This document shows positions 25,690 to 33,987 of a DNA stretch of 64,000 nucleotides, one piece after another. The notes below the pieces were generated by a model. That model was not told the origin of the DNA. It worked only from the letters and a program-made list of their open reading frames with translations, and did not search any database. Position 1 is the stretch's first letter. Each line of letters opens with the position of its first letter. Both the position numbers and the translations under genes were made by a program. This DNA comes from Methylohalobius crimeensis 10Ki (lineage in GTDB: Bacteria > Pseudomonadota > Gammaproteobacteria > Methylococcales > Methylothermaceae), in the NCBI RefSeq assembly GCF_000421465.1, contig NZ_ATXB01000001.1:124001-188000 (forward strand). The letters run 5' to 3'.

Positions 25690-27414
25690 CTACTCGGTAC
25701 TTGCCTCCGCCGGGGGGGTCCCGTCCCAACCGATCCGGGCCAGGAAATCGCCGAATGCCTCTCCCGGTTCGCGTTCGCCCGCATAGCGCTGCAGCAACGG
25801 GGTGAGCGCGGCGAAGATGCGCCCTTCGTCGATGTTTTCCAGATACAGGGAAGACAGGCGCTCGCCCGCGCGACTGGCGCCCAGGTACAGGTTGTACTTG
25901 CCGGGCGCGCGGCCGGTCAGGCCGATTTCGGCCAGATAGGGGCGGGCGCAGCCGTTGGGGCAGCCGCTGATGCGGACGATAATCTCGTCGTCCTTAAGGC
26001 CCACGGAGGCGAGCAGTTCCTCGAAGCGCTCCATGAAGCGGGGAAAATAGCGTTCCGCTTCCGCCATCGCCAGGTTGCAGGTGGGCATGGCGACGCAGGC
26101 GAACGAAGCCTGTCGGGCGGGGGTGATCCGGTTCTGTTCCTCCAGGTCGTGTTCGCCCAAGAGGCGCTCGATGCGGGGCCGGTCTTGTTCCTCGATCCCG
26201 GTCAGGATCAGATTTTGGTTGCAGGTGAGGCTGATATGGCCGCTATGCTCTTGGGCGATGGTGCGCAGGGCTTCCATCAATGCCCCCTTGATCCGGCCGC
26301 AATCGATGTAGAGCCCGTAGTGCCAGCGGCCGTCTTCGCCTTGCAACCAGCCCACGGGGTCGGTGCGGCGGGTGAAGCGGAACGGGCGCCGGGGCTCCAG
26401 GCGGAAGCCCAGGCGCTTTTCCAGTTCGGTGACGAACCAGTCGGTGCCGTGGGTATCGAGGGTGTATTTGAGACGGGCGCGGGCGCGGTTCTTGCGGTTG
26501 CCATAGTCGCGCTGGATCGCCACGATGGTTTCCGCCACCTTCAGCACCTGTTCGGGCAGGCAGAAGCCGATGACTTCCCCCAGCCGGGGATAGGTTTCCG
26601 AATCCCCGTCGGTATTCCCCATGCCGCCGCCCACCGATACGTTGAACCCCAACAATCGGCCGGCTTCCTCAATGGCGATCAGCCCCAGATCGTGGGCGAA
26701 CAGGTCCACGTCGTTGTCCGGCGGGACCGCGAGGGCGATCTTGAATTTGCGCGGCAGATAGGTCTTTCCGTAGAGGGGTTCTTCCTCCGGCTCGGAAGGC
26801 CCTTCGGCGAGGCGCTGGTCGTCGAGCCAAATTTCGTAGTAGGCGCGGGTTTTGGGCAGCAGATGGTCGCTGAGTTGTTGGGCTAGCTCCCAGGTGCGCC
26901 GGTGGACTTCCGAGCGGAACGGGTTGGCGTTGGCGATCACGTTGCGGTTGACGTCGCCGCAGGCGGCGATGCTGTCGAGCCGGACCTGATCGACGCCTTG
27001 GAGCAGGGGCTTGAGATGCCATTTCAGCACCCCGTGGAATTGAAAGGTCTGGCGGGTGGTGAGGCGCATCGTGCCGTTGCCGTAGCGATGGGCCAGTTCG
27101 TCCAGCTGCAGCCATTGCTCGGGGGTGCAGACGCCGCCGGGAAGGCGCAGGCGGAGCATGAATTCGTAGGCCGGCTCCAGGCGCTTCTGGCGGCGCTCCT
27201 GGCGGAGATCCCGGTCTTCTTCCTGATAGGTGCCGTGGAATTTCAGCAACTGCTGGTCGCCCTCGCTGGGCAGACCGGCGGTGATCCGGTCCTCCAGGCC
27301 CTCGGCGATGGTGCCGCGCAAGTGGCTACTGTCGTGCTTGAAGGTTTCGTTGGGATGGAGCTTTTCCAACGGCTGGGAGAGATCGGCGTCGCGTTTGGTC
27401 ATCTCAGTACACAT
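25690..27414 (-). CDS. cysI: Sulfite reductase [NADPH] hemoprotein beta subunit
   Basis: Reduces sulfite to sulfide with six electrons delivered by CysJ. The protein has 574 residues, close to the usual length. The siroheme/4Fe-4S cysteines are present as CVAMPTCNLA and GCPNGCARPY. The duplicated ferredoxin-like halves are also visible (RGTIAEGLED with LRLPGGVCTPEQW, then RFTRRTDPVGWLQGEDG). The start at 27414 overlaps the end of cysJ by 11 bases; an ATG at 27402, just after the cysJ stop, is an equally plausible start. It acts in cytoplasmic sulfate assimilation. Confidence 0.95.
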   Translation of the reverse strand: MCTEMTKRDADLSQPLEKLHPNETFKHDSSHLRGTIAEGLEDRITAGLPSEGDQQLLKFHGTYQEEDRDLRQERRQKRLEPAYEFMLRLRLPGGVCTPEQWLQLDELAHRYGNGTMRLTTRQTFQFHGVLKWHLKPLLQGVDQVRLDSIAACGDVNRNVIANANPFRSEVHRRTWELAQQLSDHLLPKTRAYYEIWLDDQRLAEGPSEPEEEPLYGKTYLPRKFKIALAVPPDNDVDLFAHDLGLIAIEEAGRLLGFNVSVGGGMGNTDGDSETYPRLGEVIGFCLPEQVLKVAETIVAIQRDYGNRKNRARARLKYTLDTHGTDWFVTELEKRLGFRLEPRRPFRFTRRTDPVGWLQGEDGRWHYGLYIDCGRIKGALMEALRTIAQEHSGHISLTCNQNLILTGIEEQDRPRIERLLGEHDLEEQNRITPARQASFACVAMPTCNLAMAEAERYFPRFMERFEELLASVGLKDDEIIVRISGCPNGCARPYLAEIGLTGRAPGKYNLYLGASRAGERLSSLYLENIDEGRIFAALTPLLQRYAGEREPGEAFGDFLARIGWDGTPPAEASTE

Positions 27415-29179
27415 CTTTCAGATAGCGTTTTTGCTGTTGCAGCGTCTTGACGTATTCCTCGGCCTGTTCCCGATCGCAGCCGCGCTCCTTACGCACCACT
27501 TCGATCAGGGCGGCGTGGACGTCGGGAGCCATGCGGTTGGCGTCGCCGCAGACGTAGAAATAGGCACCCTCCTCCAGCCAAGCGTAAAGCTCGCGGCTTT
27601 TTTCGAGCAGGCGGTGCTGGACGTAGACCTTCTGGTCGCCGTCGCGGGAGAAGGCCACGTCCATGCGGCTCAGGAAGCCCGATTTCAACCATTTCTGCCA
27701 TTCCACCTGGTAGAGGAAATCGGTGCGGAAGCGGCGCTCGCCGAACAGCAGCCAGTTCTTCCCCGGCGCCGAGCGGGCTTCGCGTTCCTGCAGGAAAGCC
27801 CGGAAGGGCGCCACCCCGGTGCCCGGCCCGATCATGATGACGGGGGCGGCGGGATCCTTGGGCAGGCGGAAATGCTTGTTGGTTTCGATGTAAACCGGAA
27901 TCCGGTCGCCCACCTTGACCCGCTCGGAGAGAAAACTGGAAGCGAGCCCCTGGCGCAGCTTGCCGTCGATCCGGTATTCCACCACCGCCACCAGGAGATG
28001 CAGCTCGTCGGGATAGGCCGCCTGGCTGGAGGCGATGGAATACAGGCGCGGCTGCATCGTCCGCAGGCAGCCCAGCAACTGCTGGGCTTGAATGCCCGGC
28101 AAGGGATATTCGCGGACCAGATCGACGATCCAGCGGCCCTGGACGAATTCCATCAGCTCGCGGCGGTTTTCCTTTTGGCTCAAGCGCTTCAAGGTGGGAT
28201 TCTGGCTCAACTCGGCGTAGCGTTCCACGAACGCCGGCGCCAGCTGGGTCATCTCGTAGTCGGATTCGAGGGCTTCCCGGAGCGCGCGCGTTCCCCGGGG
28301 GGTTTCCACCGGCTCGCCGGCGGGAAGCCCCAGGGCCTCGATCAATTCGTCGGCCCATTCCGGGGCGTTGCGGGGAATGATGCCCACCGCGTCGCCCGGC
28401 TCGTAGACCAGGCCCGAGTCCTCGATGGACAGTTCCAGATGGTGGGTTTTCTTGTCGGAGCCGTGGCCGTTGAGATTGACGTTTTCGAACACCAGGCTCT
28501 GAAAGGGGTGGTGACGGTCGTAGCGGGCGGCCGGGGCCGAGGTCAAGGGAGAGCCGACTTCCCGGGGCGGGGCCACCGCGGCGAGCAGTTCCGCCAATTT
28601 TTCCGCCGCCGCCGTCATCCATTCCTGCGCCGCTTGCTCGTAGTCCACGTCGCAATCGACGCGGTCCTGGAAGCGCTCGGCGCCCAATGCTTCCAGACGG
28701 GCGTCGATGACCTTGCCGGCCTCGCAGAAAAATTCGTAGCTGGAATCCCCCAGGGACAGGACCGAGAATCGGACCCCGTCCAGTTTGGGCGCCTTGATGG
28801 AGTGGAGAAATTCGAAAAAGCCTTCCGCCGGCGCGGGCGGGTCCCCTTCGCCGTGGGTGCTGGTGATCGCCAGCAGGAATTTTTCCTGCTTGAGTTTGCG
28901 CGGTTCGTAATCGGCCATGTCCGCCGCCTGGGCGCGCACGCCGCGGTCGATGAGCATCTTGCGGATAGTTTCGGCAAGCTCTTCGGAATGCCCGGTTTCG
29001 GTCCCGTAAAGCACGGTGACCAGCGGCGTCCGGGCCGGGGCTTGGGCGGCGGTTTCCTGCGCCGGGGCGGCGAGATAGCCGCTCAGCCACATGCGCTGGT
29101 CGCGGGACAGGGTGGCAAGCAGACGCTCCAAAAGCTCGGTCTGCTCGGGATTCAAAGGGGAAGGGGGAAACTGGCTCAT
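27404..29179 (-). CDS. cysJ: Sulfite reductase [NADPH] flavoprotein alpha subunit
   Basis: Electron donor for CysI, 591 residues. N-terminal flavodoxin domain (about 50-190) with VLYGTETGHSEELAETI for FMN, a FAD-binding ferredoxin-reductase domain (about 230-430) with RLYSIASS, and a C-terminal NADPH domain (GPGTGVAPFRAFLQER, then FYVCGDANRMAPDVH). The C-terminal KRYLKDVY is the standard family ending. It is the first gene of a cysJI operon transcribed leftward, with cysI overlapping its stop. No cysH or cysG is nearby. Confidence 0.95.
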   Translation of the reverse strand: MSQFPPSPLNPEQTELLERLLATLSRDQRMWLSGYLAAPAQETAAQAPARTPLVTVLYGTETGHSEELAETIRKMLIDRGVRAQAADMADYEPRKLKQEKFLLAITSTHGEGDPPAPAEGFFEFLHSIKAPKLDGVRFSVLSLGDSSYEFFCEAGKVIDARLEALGAERFQDRVDCDVDYEQAAQEWMTAAAEKLAELLAAVAPPREVGSPLTSAPAARYDRHHPFQSLVFENVNLNGHGSDKKTHHLELSIEDSGLVYEPGDAVGIIPRNAPEWADELIEALGLPAGEPVETPRGTRALREALESDYEMTQLAPAFVERYAELSQNPTLKRLSQKENRRELMEFVQGRWIVDLVREYPLPGIQAQQLLGCLRTMQPRLYSIASSQAAYPDELHLLVAVVEYRIDGKLRQGLASSFLSERVKVGDRIPVYIETNKHFRLPKDPAAPVIMIGPGTGVAPFRAFLQEREARSAPGKNWLLFGERRFRTDFLYQVEWQKWLKSGFLSRMDVAFSRDGDQKVYVQHRLLEKSRELYAWLEEGAYFYVCGDANRMAPDVHAALIEVVRKERGCDREQAEEYVKTLQQQKRYLKDVY

Positions 29180-29277
29180 AGCAAATAGGATACCCGATTT
29201 ATCACAAGAAAGATCGAAGGCGCGCGACTCAAGAGGACAATTTTTTCAAGCCTTTCCCGGGTCGTCAAGCGCTGAGC

Positions 29278-30234
29278 TTATCGGGCGATGGATTTGGCCA
29301 GGGCGATCCGCTCTTCCACCGTGGCCGGAATCGAAGCCATGGCGTCGATTTGACGCAGGCGTTGGAAAAGTCCTGCGCGATTGGCGATTTGAATCGCCAG
29401 ACCCGGGCGGGCGTTCATTTCCAGCATCAGGGGGCCCAGCTTGCGATCCAAGACGATGTCCACGCCGATGTATCCCAAACCCACCAGACCGGCGCAGGCG
29501 GCGCTCAAACGCAGAATGGTCTCCCAATGAGGGATCTGAAGTCCCGCGATATTCCCGCCGGTATCCGGATGCTCCTCGACCAGGCTTTCATGCCAGGTGC
29601 CCATGAAGGTCCGGCCATCCACCAGATCGATGCCCACCCCCACCGCGCCTTGATGGAGATTGGCCTTGCCGTCCGAGGCCCGCGTCGGCAGGCGGATCAT
29701 CGCCATCACCGGCACCCCGCGGAAGACGATGGTGCGAATATCGGGCACCCCCTGATAGCTCACGTTGGCGAAGATCGGGTCGAAATCGATGCGCCGCTCG
29801 ATCAAGGCGCAATCGGGCAAGCCGCCGAGGCTGTACAGGCCGCTCAGAATGTTGGAAACGTAGAATTCGAACTCTTCCTCGCTGATCAATACCCCGCTGC
29901 TCTTGCGGTAGCCGCCCCGGCTGCGGCCGGTAATGACCAGAATGCCCTCGCCCCCGCTGCCGTGCGCCGGCTTGACCACGAATCCTTCGGAATAGCCGCG
30001 CAGCTTGCCGTGGAGCGCCTTGATCTGCCTTTGGATTTCCACCACCCCGTAGAGCTCGGGCACCGCCACGCCGGCTTCCATCGCCAGGCGCTTGGTCTGT
30101 AGCTTGTCGTCCACCAGGGGATAGAAGCGCCGCGGATTGTAGCGCATGATGTATTCGGCGTTGCGCCGGTTCATGCCCAGAATGCCCAAGCCCAGAAGAC
30201 GGCGTTCGGGAAACCAGCGTTCCCAGACCCTCAT
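29278..30234 (-). CDS. Alpha-L-glutamate ligase-like protein (RimK-related ATP-grasp)
   Basis: ATP-grasp enzyme of 318 residues, corresponding to the RimK-related E-ligase family (TIGR02291). Landmarks are YPLVDDKLQTKRLAMEAGV, the glycine loop FVVKPAHGSGGEGILVI and the metal-binding LMLEMNARPGLAIQIANR near the C-terminus. The start overlaps the stop of the 7TM-transglutaminase gene (ATGA). Members of this family travel with inactive transglutaminase and retropepsin-like proteins, as here, and probably attach amino acids or peptides to an unknown acceptor. The substrate is not known. Confidence 0.88.
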   Translation of the reverse strand: MRVWERWFPERRLLGLGILGMNRRNAEYIMRYNPRRFYPLVDDKLQTKRLAMEAGVAVPELYGVVEIQRQIKALHGKLRGYSEGFVVKPAHGSGGEGILVITGRSRGGYRKSSGVLISEEEFEFYVSNILSGLYSLGGLPDCALIERRIDFDPIFANVSYQGVPDIRTIVFRGVPVMAMIRLPTRASDGKANLHQGAVGVGIDLVDGRTFMGTWHESLVEEHPDTGGNIAGLQIPHWETILRLSAACAGLVGLGYIGVDIVLDRKLGPLMLEMNARPGLAIQIANRAGLFQRLRQIDAMASIPATVEERIALAKSIAR

Positions 30235-31787
30235 TTCGAGTCCCTGAGAAATGCCCGGAAACGCCACAACTCGGTGAGGCGGTAACCGGCGTAACGTCCC
30301 AGCAGCAGGGTCGCCGCCAGGACCACCAAGAGCAGTTCCGGAAATACGAAGATCATGTGCTTGAGTGTGCCATTGCTCATCAGCAAAAAAGCGAGGATGG
30401 CGACGATCATGCTGCCCACGCCTTGCTGAAGCGCCTCGCCGGGGCCGTGTTCCTCCCAGATCAAGGCCATTCTCTCCACGGTCATGGTGAGAATGACCAT
30501 GGGAAACAGCGCCACCGAGAGACCGCGCTCCAATCCCAGTTTATGGCTGAGCATGGTGATCACCGCCATCAGAAGGATGACGATGATGAGCACCGAGGCC
30601 AACCGGGGGACGAGCAGCAATTGCAGATATTCCAGGTAGAACCGGAAAGCCAAGCCCAGAGTCACCACCAGGGTGAAGAGCACCACGCCCCACACCAATT
30701 CGGTCTCCCGGAACGCCAGGGCAATGAGGATGGGCATGAAGGTGCCGAAGGTCTTGATGCCCACCACGTTGCGCAGGATGGCGATCAACAGCGCGCCGAT
30801 GGGGATCATCAAGATGATCCGGTATACGTTTTGCGTTTGGATGGGGAGGCTGAACAGGGAAAATTCCATCACCCGGGAGCCGACCTTGCGGGCCCGGCGC
30901 TCGGCGAGCGTGATCGCTTCCTGGGTATAGCGGGTGGCGGCGAATTCGACCTTCGGATGCCTACCTCCCTCGACCTCCAGCAAGGGGACTTCCCCCGCCG
31001 CCCATACCAAAATATTGGCGGGAATCCCGCTTTCGGAAGTGTCGGGATTGAAGGTCACCCAACGCTGGCCGTTGTGGGCCTGGAACCAGGGGATCAGCTT
31101 GCCGTGGCGTTCCCCTTCGTGCAGTGTCAATACTTGGATCGGTCGGGTGGGAATGCGGGCCCCGGCCAGGATCCAGCGAATTTTGGCCACCTTTTCCGTC
31201 GGAGTGCTCACGTTCTGCATGAGCATCTGGACGTTTTCGCTTTTCGATTCGGCGTTCACGCGCAGCAGCAACTCCCGAGTGAAGGTGGCCACATCGGCGG
31301 ATTTTTGCCGGACCTCTTCCAACAAGGCGGTGACCGCCGGGGCGACATCGGGCGCGTAATCCGGCACCGGCGGCGGGAGCGGGTGACTGGGTGAGGGGTG
31401 GCGCGATGCCGTGCCGTCCGCGGCTCGCTCCATTGTTGTCTCATGAGCCAACTGCAAGTGATAGTAAAGCACCTCTTCGCCCTTGGCCCGCCGGACCACC
31501 CATTCCGCCACCCGATTGGCTTTTTCTTCCTGAATGGTCAGACCGTAGCGACCGGAGACGAAGTTTTCGTCGACGATCAACAAACCGGGCGGATTGTTCG
31601 GCAGGCGCAATCGGGCTTTGATCGGCCCGCCTTTGCCTCGGAAAGAAAAGCGCGCCTCGACGCTCCAGATTTCCACCCCTTCCGAGGGAAAAAGCGGAAG
31701 CCCCAGTTGGAACACTTTGTAACTTGCCAGGGTGACGGCGAAAACAACCAAGGCGAGCGCCAACAGTTTCAGATGCAGATTTCTCAA
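30231..31787 (-). CDS. Inactive transglutaminase fused to seven transmembrane helices
   Basis: Membrane protein of 518 residues. An N-terminal TM helix (about 8-28) is followed by a periplasmic transglutaminase-like domain (UUP1 type, residues ~140-290; the Cys-His-Asp triad is not apparent), and residues ~305-510 contain seven hydrophobic helices starting at TQNVYRIILMIPIGALLIAIL. This is the 7TM_transglut architecture. It overlaps the ligase gene downstream (ATGA) and lies 9 bases after the retropepsin-like gene upstream, so all three form one operon. A cell-envelope function is inferred. Confidence 0.87.
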   Translation of the reverse strand: MRNLHLKLLALALVVFAVTLASYKVFQLGLPLFPSEGVEIWSVEARFSFRGKGGPIKARLRLPNNPPGLLIVDENFVSGRYGLTIQEEKANRVAEWVVRRAKGEEVLYYHLQLAHETTMERAADGTASRHPSPSHPLPPPVPDYAPDVAPAVTALLEEVRQKSADVATFTRELLLRVNAESKSENVQMLMQNVSTPTEKVAKIRWILAGARIPTRPIQVLTLHEGERHGKLIPWFQAHNGQRWVTFNPDTSESGIPANILVWAAGEVPLLEVEGGRHPKVEFAATRYTQEAITLAERRARKVGSRVMEFSLFSLPIQTQNVYRIILMIPIGALLIAILRNVVGIKTFGTFMPILIALAFRETELVWGVVLFTLVVTLGLAFRFYLEYLQLLLVPRLASVLIIVILLMAVITMLSHKLGLERGLSVALFPMVILTMTVERMALIWEEHGPGEALQQGVGSMIVAILAFLLMSNGTLKHMIFVFPELLLVVLAATLLLGRYAGYRLTELWRFRAFLRDSK

Positions 31788-31796
31788 CGCCTCCCC

Positions 31797-32384
31797 CTAC
31801 GGTTGAACGAGGCGCGCGCGCGCCGCCAAGGTATTGTATGGTCGGGCGGATTGAGACAATTGTTGGCACCGCCGGGCCTCGGAACCGAGGGTGAAGGTCC
31901 GCGAAGCGTCGACCAAAACGTCCTTTTTCTTCAAGGCGCGGCGTCCCAGCAGAACCGGGTAGTTGAATCGGCTTCGGTCGATCAAGCTGAATTCGGCCGT
32001 GGTGTAGCGATCGCCCAGACACACCCCCAGCGTCACCACCGGCCGTTTTTGATAAGCGCTTTTGTGGCGCTTGATTCGAACGTCCCGCACCAGGGGGCGC
32101 TCGACGGTCAAAGGCTTGGAATCTTGGGGCGACTCGACGGTTTTGAACCGCACCCATTCCTCTCCTTCCCGTTCGAAATACTCGATGTCCACCGCGTGGA
32201 GGGAAGAGGTCTTGGCGCCGGTGTCCAGTTTGCCCTTCAACGGGATGCCCCAGGGTTCGAGCACCACCCATTCCACCCAGCCCGAAACGATGGGCGCTGA
32301 TTCGGCCGTCCAAGCCGGGGTGGCGAGAGACAGGGCCACCAAAAGCAAAATCGATTTAAAAAAAGAACGGATGACAGCGTTCAA
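31797..32384 (-). CDS. Retropepsin-like (Zn_protease family) exported protein
   Basis: Protein of 195 residues with a signal peptide ending TPAWTAES. The body carries the aspartic-protease-like signature KLDTGAKTSSLHAVDIEYF and later VLLGRRALKKKDVLVDASRTF. The family is often called ATP-dependent zinc protease (PF05618), although the motif is retropepsin-like with one catalytic Asp per chain. It is the first gene of the three-gene operon with the transglutaminase and ligase genes. A paralog is transcribed divergently from 32510. Confidence 0.87.
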   Translation of the reverse strand: MNAVIRSFFKSILLLVALSLATPAWTAESAPIVSGWVEWVVLEPWGIPLKGKLDTGAKTSSLHAVDIEYFEREGEEWVRFKTVESPQDSKPLTVERPLVRDVRIKRHKSAYQKRPVVTLGVCLGDRYTTAEFSLIDRSRFNYPVLLGRRALKKKDVLVDASRTFTLGSEARRCQQLSQSARPYNTLAARARLVQP

Positions 32385-32509
32385 GCGGGGACCTCCCTAG
32401 GTGAAATAGCTGAATAGGACCCGGATTTTCCTAAAACGTTCTATTATCCTTGATTTGGGTTGAATCAACCATTCAATCTGTTTGAACGAACCGCATTCCG
32501 GAGACAATC

Positions 32510-33070
32510 ATGGGTAGTTTACTCAATCGGAGCCTGATGACGAGCATCGCCGTTTTCCTGTGGAGCGAAATCGCCGGGGGCGCGGACACCCTCGGCTGGA
32601 TCGAGAAAATTCAAATCGAACCCTGGGGGGTCGAAGTGAAAGCCAAGCTGGATACCGGGGCGCTGACATCGTCCCTGGACGCGAAGGATATCCAACGTTT
32701 CGAGCGGGAGGGCGAAAAATGGGTGCGCTTTACCGTCAACCTGAGGGACGAAGACAGCGGCAAGCGGGTGTCGGAGCGCATCGAGCGCCCCCTCTACCGA
32801 AAGTTTATCGCCAAGGGCGCCGGCGGCAGGGTGCGCAGGCCGGTGGTGCTGATGAAAGTTTGCATCGGCGAACGGTTGTTTCAGGACCAATTCAGCCTGA
32901 GAGATCGTGACGACATGCTTTATCCGGTGCTTCTGGGCCGGCGAACGATTCAACATCTGGGAAAGGTCGACGTGACCCGCACGTTTTTGCATGAACCCGC
33001 CTGCGACGACGATTCGCCCGTGGTGAAGGCCTACGAACTTGAAGACGATGCAGACATCGGCTTGGATTGA
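32510..33070 (+). CDS. Second retropepsin-like (Zn_protease family) protein
   Basis: Protein of 186 residues, a clear paralog of the divergent gene at 31797-32384: WIEKIQIEPWGVEVKAKLDTGALTSSLDA, REGEKWVRF and PVLLGRRTIQHLGKVDVTRTF line up throughout. It has a hydrophobic N-terminus (SLMTSIAVFLWSEIAGG) that could be an export signal. The signature Asp-Thr-Gly is kept. The 125-base gap between the two paralogs must hold both promoters. Being single-domain, the family would be expected to dimerise, so hetero-dimerisation with the paralog is conceivable. Confidence 0.85.
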   Translation: MGSLLNRSLMTSIAVFLWSEIAGGADTLGWIEKIQIEPWGVEVKAKLDTGALTSSLDAKDIQRFEREGEKWVRFTVNLRDEDSGKRVSERIERPLYRKFIAKGAGGRVRRPVVLMKVCIGERLFQDQFSLRDRDDMLYPVLLGRRTIQHLGKVDVTRTFLHEPACDDDSPVVKAYELEDDADIGLD

Positions 33071-33089
33071 ATGCCTCGGGGGCCTCGCT

Positions 33090-33485
33090 TCAAGTGATCG
33101 TGGTTCCCGTCCACGCCGGGGGATCGCTGGCCGGGAAACTTTCTTCCGAGGCTTCGTCGACCTGACGGTCGTATTCGGCGCTCTCGGCCGCGAATTTTTC
33201 CACCAAAGCACCGAATTGACCCATCTCCATGGCGGGCCAAATTTCGGTATGGTCGTAGCCGAAGGAGCGCACCGTCAGCGCCGCCTTCATGGCCGTGGCG
33301 TTGTCGGGTGCATCCAAAAGATAGAGCAGGTCGTAGGGGCCCAGCAGCGCATACCAGTGCTCGACCGTCACCCCCGCGGCCAGGGTTTGCAGCTTATCCA
33401 CGATTCGGGGACCGACCTCGGCCAAGGACGGCGGGGACCGTAGCGCCTGCGATCCGATCCGGCAAGCCAAGAAATATTTCGCCAT
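33090..33485 (-). CDS. GYD-domain protein
   Basis: Protein of 131 residues from ATG 33485 (AGGAG seven bases upstream). The N-terminal ~95 residues match the GYD family: KYFLACRIG, HWYALLGPYDLLYLLDAPDN and a ferredoxin-like alternation of strands and helices. The C-terminal tail is acidic (RQVDEASEESFPASDPPAWTG) and resembles the PASDPPAW endings seen in small stress-associated proteins. Function unknown. It is followed upstream by a secreted charged protein on the same strand, 13 bases away. Confidence 0.8.
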   Translation of the reverse strand: MAKYFLACRIGSQALRSPPSLAEVGPRIVDKLQTLAAGVTVEHWYALLGPYDLLYLLDAPDNATAMKAALTVRSFGYDHTEIWPAMEMGQFGALVEKFAAESAEYDRQVDEASEESFPASDPPAWTGTTIT

Positions 33486-33498
33486 TTTCCGTCTCCTG

Positions 33499-33879
33499 TC
33501 AGTCGCCGAACGGCCACCACCAACGTTTGCGCGCCTTCTTTTCACCGCCGCCGTCGGGTTGCTGGACGCGTTCCCGGTCTTGATCTCGATCGCGCATGGG
33601 GGTTCCGCCGTCGCCGCCCGGGGCTTTCTGCTTGGCCTTTTCCTTCGCCATGCCCTCCCCTTCTCCCTGGCGCATCTGCGTGCTTTCCTCGAAGCGGCGT
33701 TCGTAGTTTTTCCGGGGTTGGCGGGACGGTTCCCGCATTCGTTCCGTGCCCGTGCCTTGATCCCTGCCGCGCATGGAATCTCCGCCACCGCTTCCGGCGC
33801 CTCCGGCGGCCCAAAGGGGGCCGGTCAGAATAACGCTGGTCGCGAGAATGATTATTGGGTTGATCCGTTTGGTTTGCAT
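33499..33879 (-). CDS. Secreted low-complexity charged protein
   Basis: Protein of 126 residues. GAGGAGGG precedes the ATG at 33879. A signal peptide (RINPIIILATSVILTGPLWA) is followed by a Gly-rich stretch and then a highly charged Arg/Glu/Gln-rich region (MREPSRQPRKNYERRFEEST, DRDQDRERVQQPDGG), ending WWWPFGD. No known domain. It may be co-transcribed with the GYD gene. Confidence 0.65.
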   Translation of the reverse strand: MQTKRINPIIILATSVILTGPLWAAGGAGSGGGDSMRGRDQGTGTERMREPSRQPRKNYERRFEESTQMRQGEGEGMAKEKAKQKAPGGDGGTPMRDRDQDRERVQQPDGGGEKKARKRWWWPFGD

Positions 33880-33987
33880 TGCACTACCCTCCTCGTCCAG
33901 GATGTGTTGACTGTTAGTCACTCCCACTGATCGGGATCGCGGGTGAACGCTCCGGAACCGTTCTCTCCCGATCCTGCTGCGCACATG

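Noticed and set aside
33090-33788. 232-residue extension of the GYD protein
   Set aside because: The extra N-terminal part is the out-of-frame complement of the secreted protein gene; ATG 33485 has a good ribosome site.
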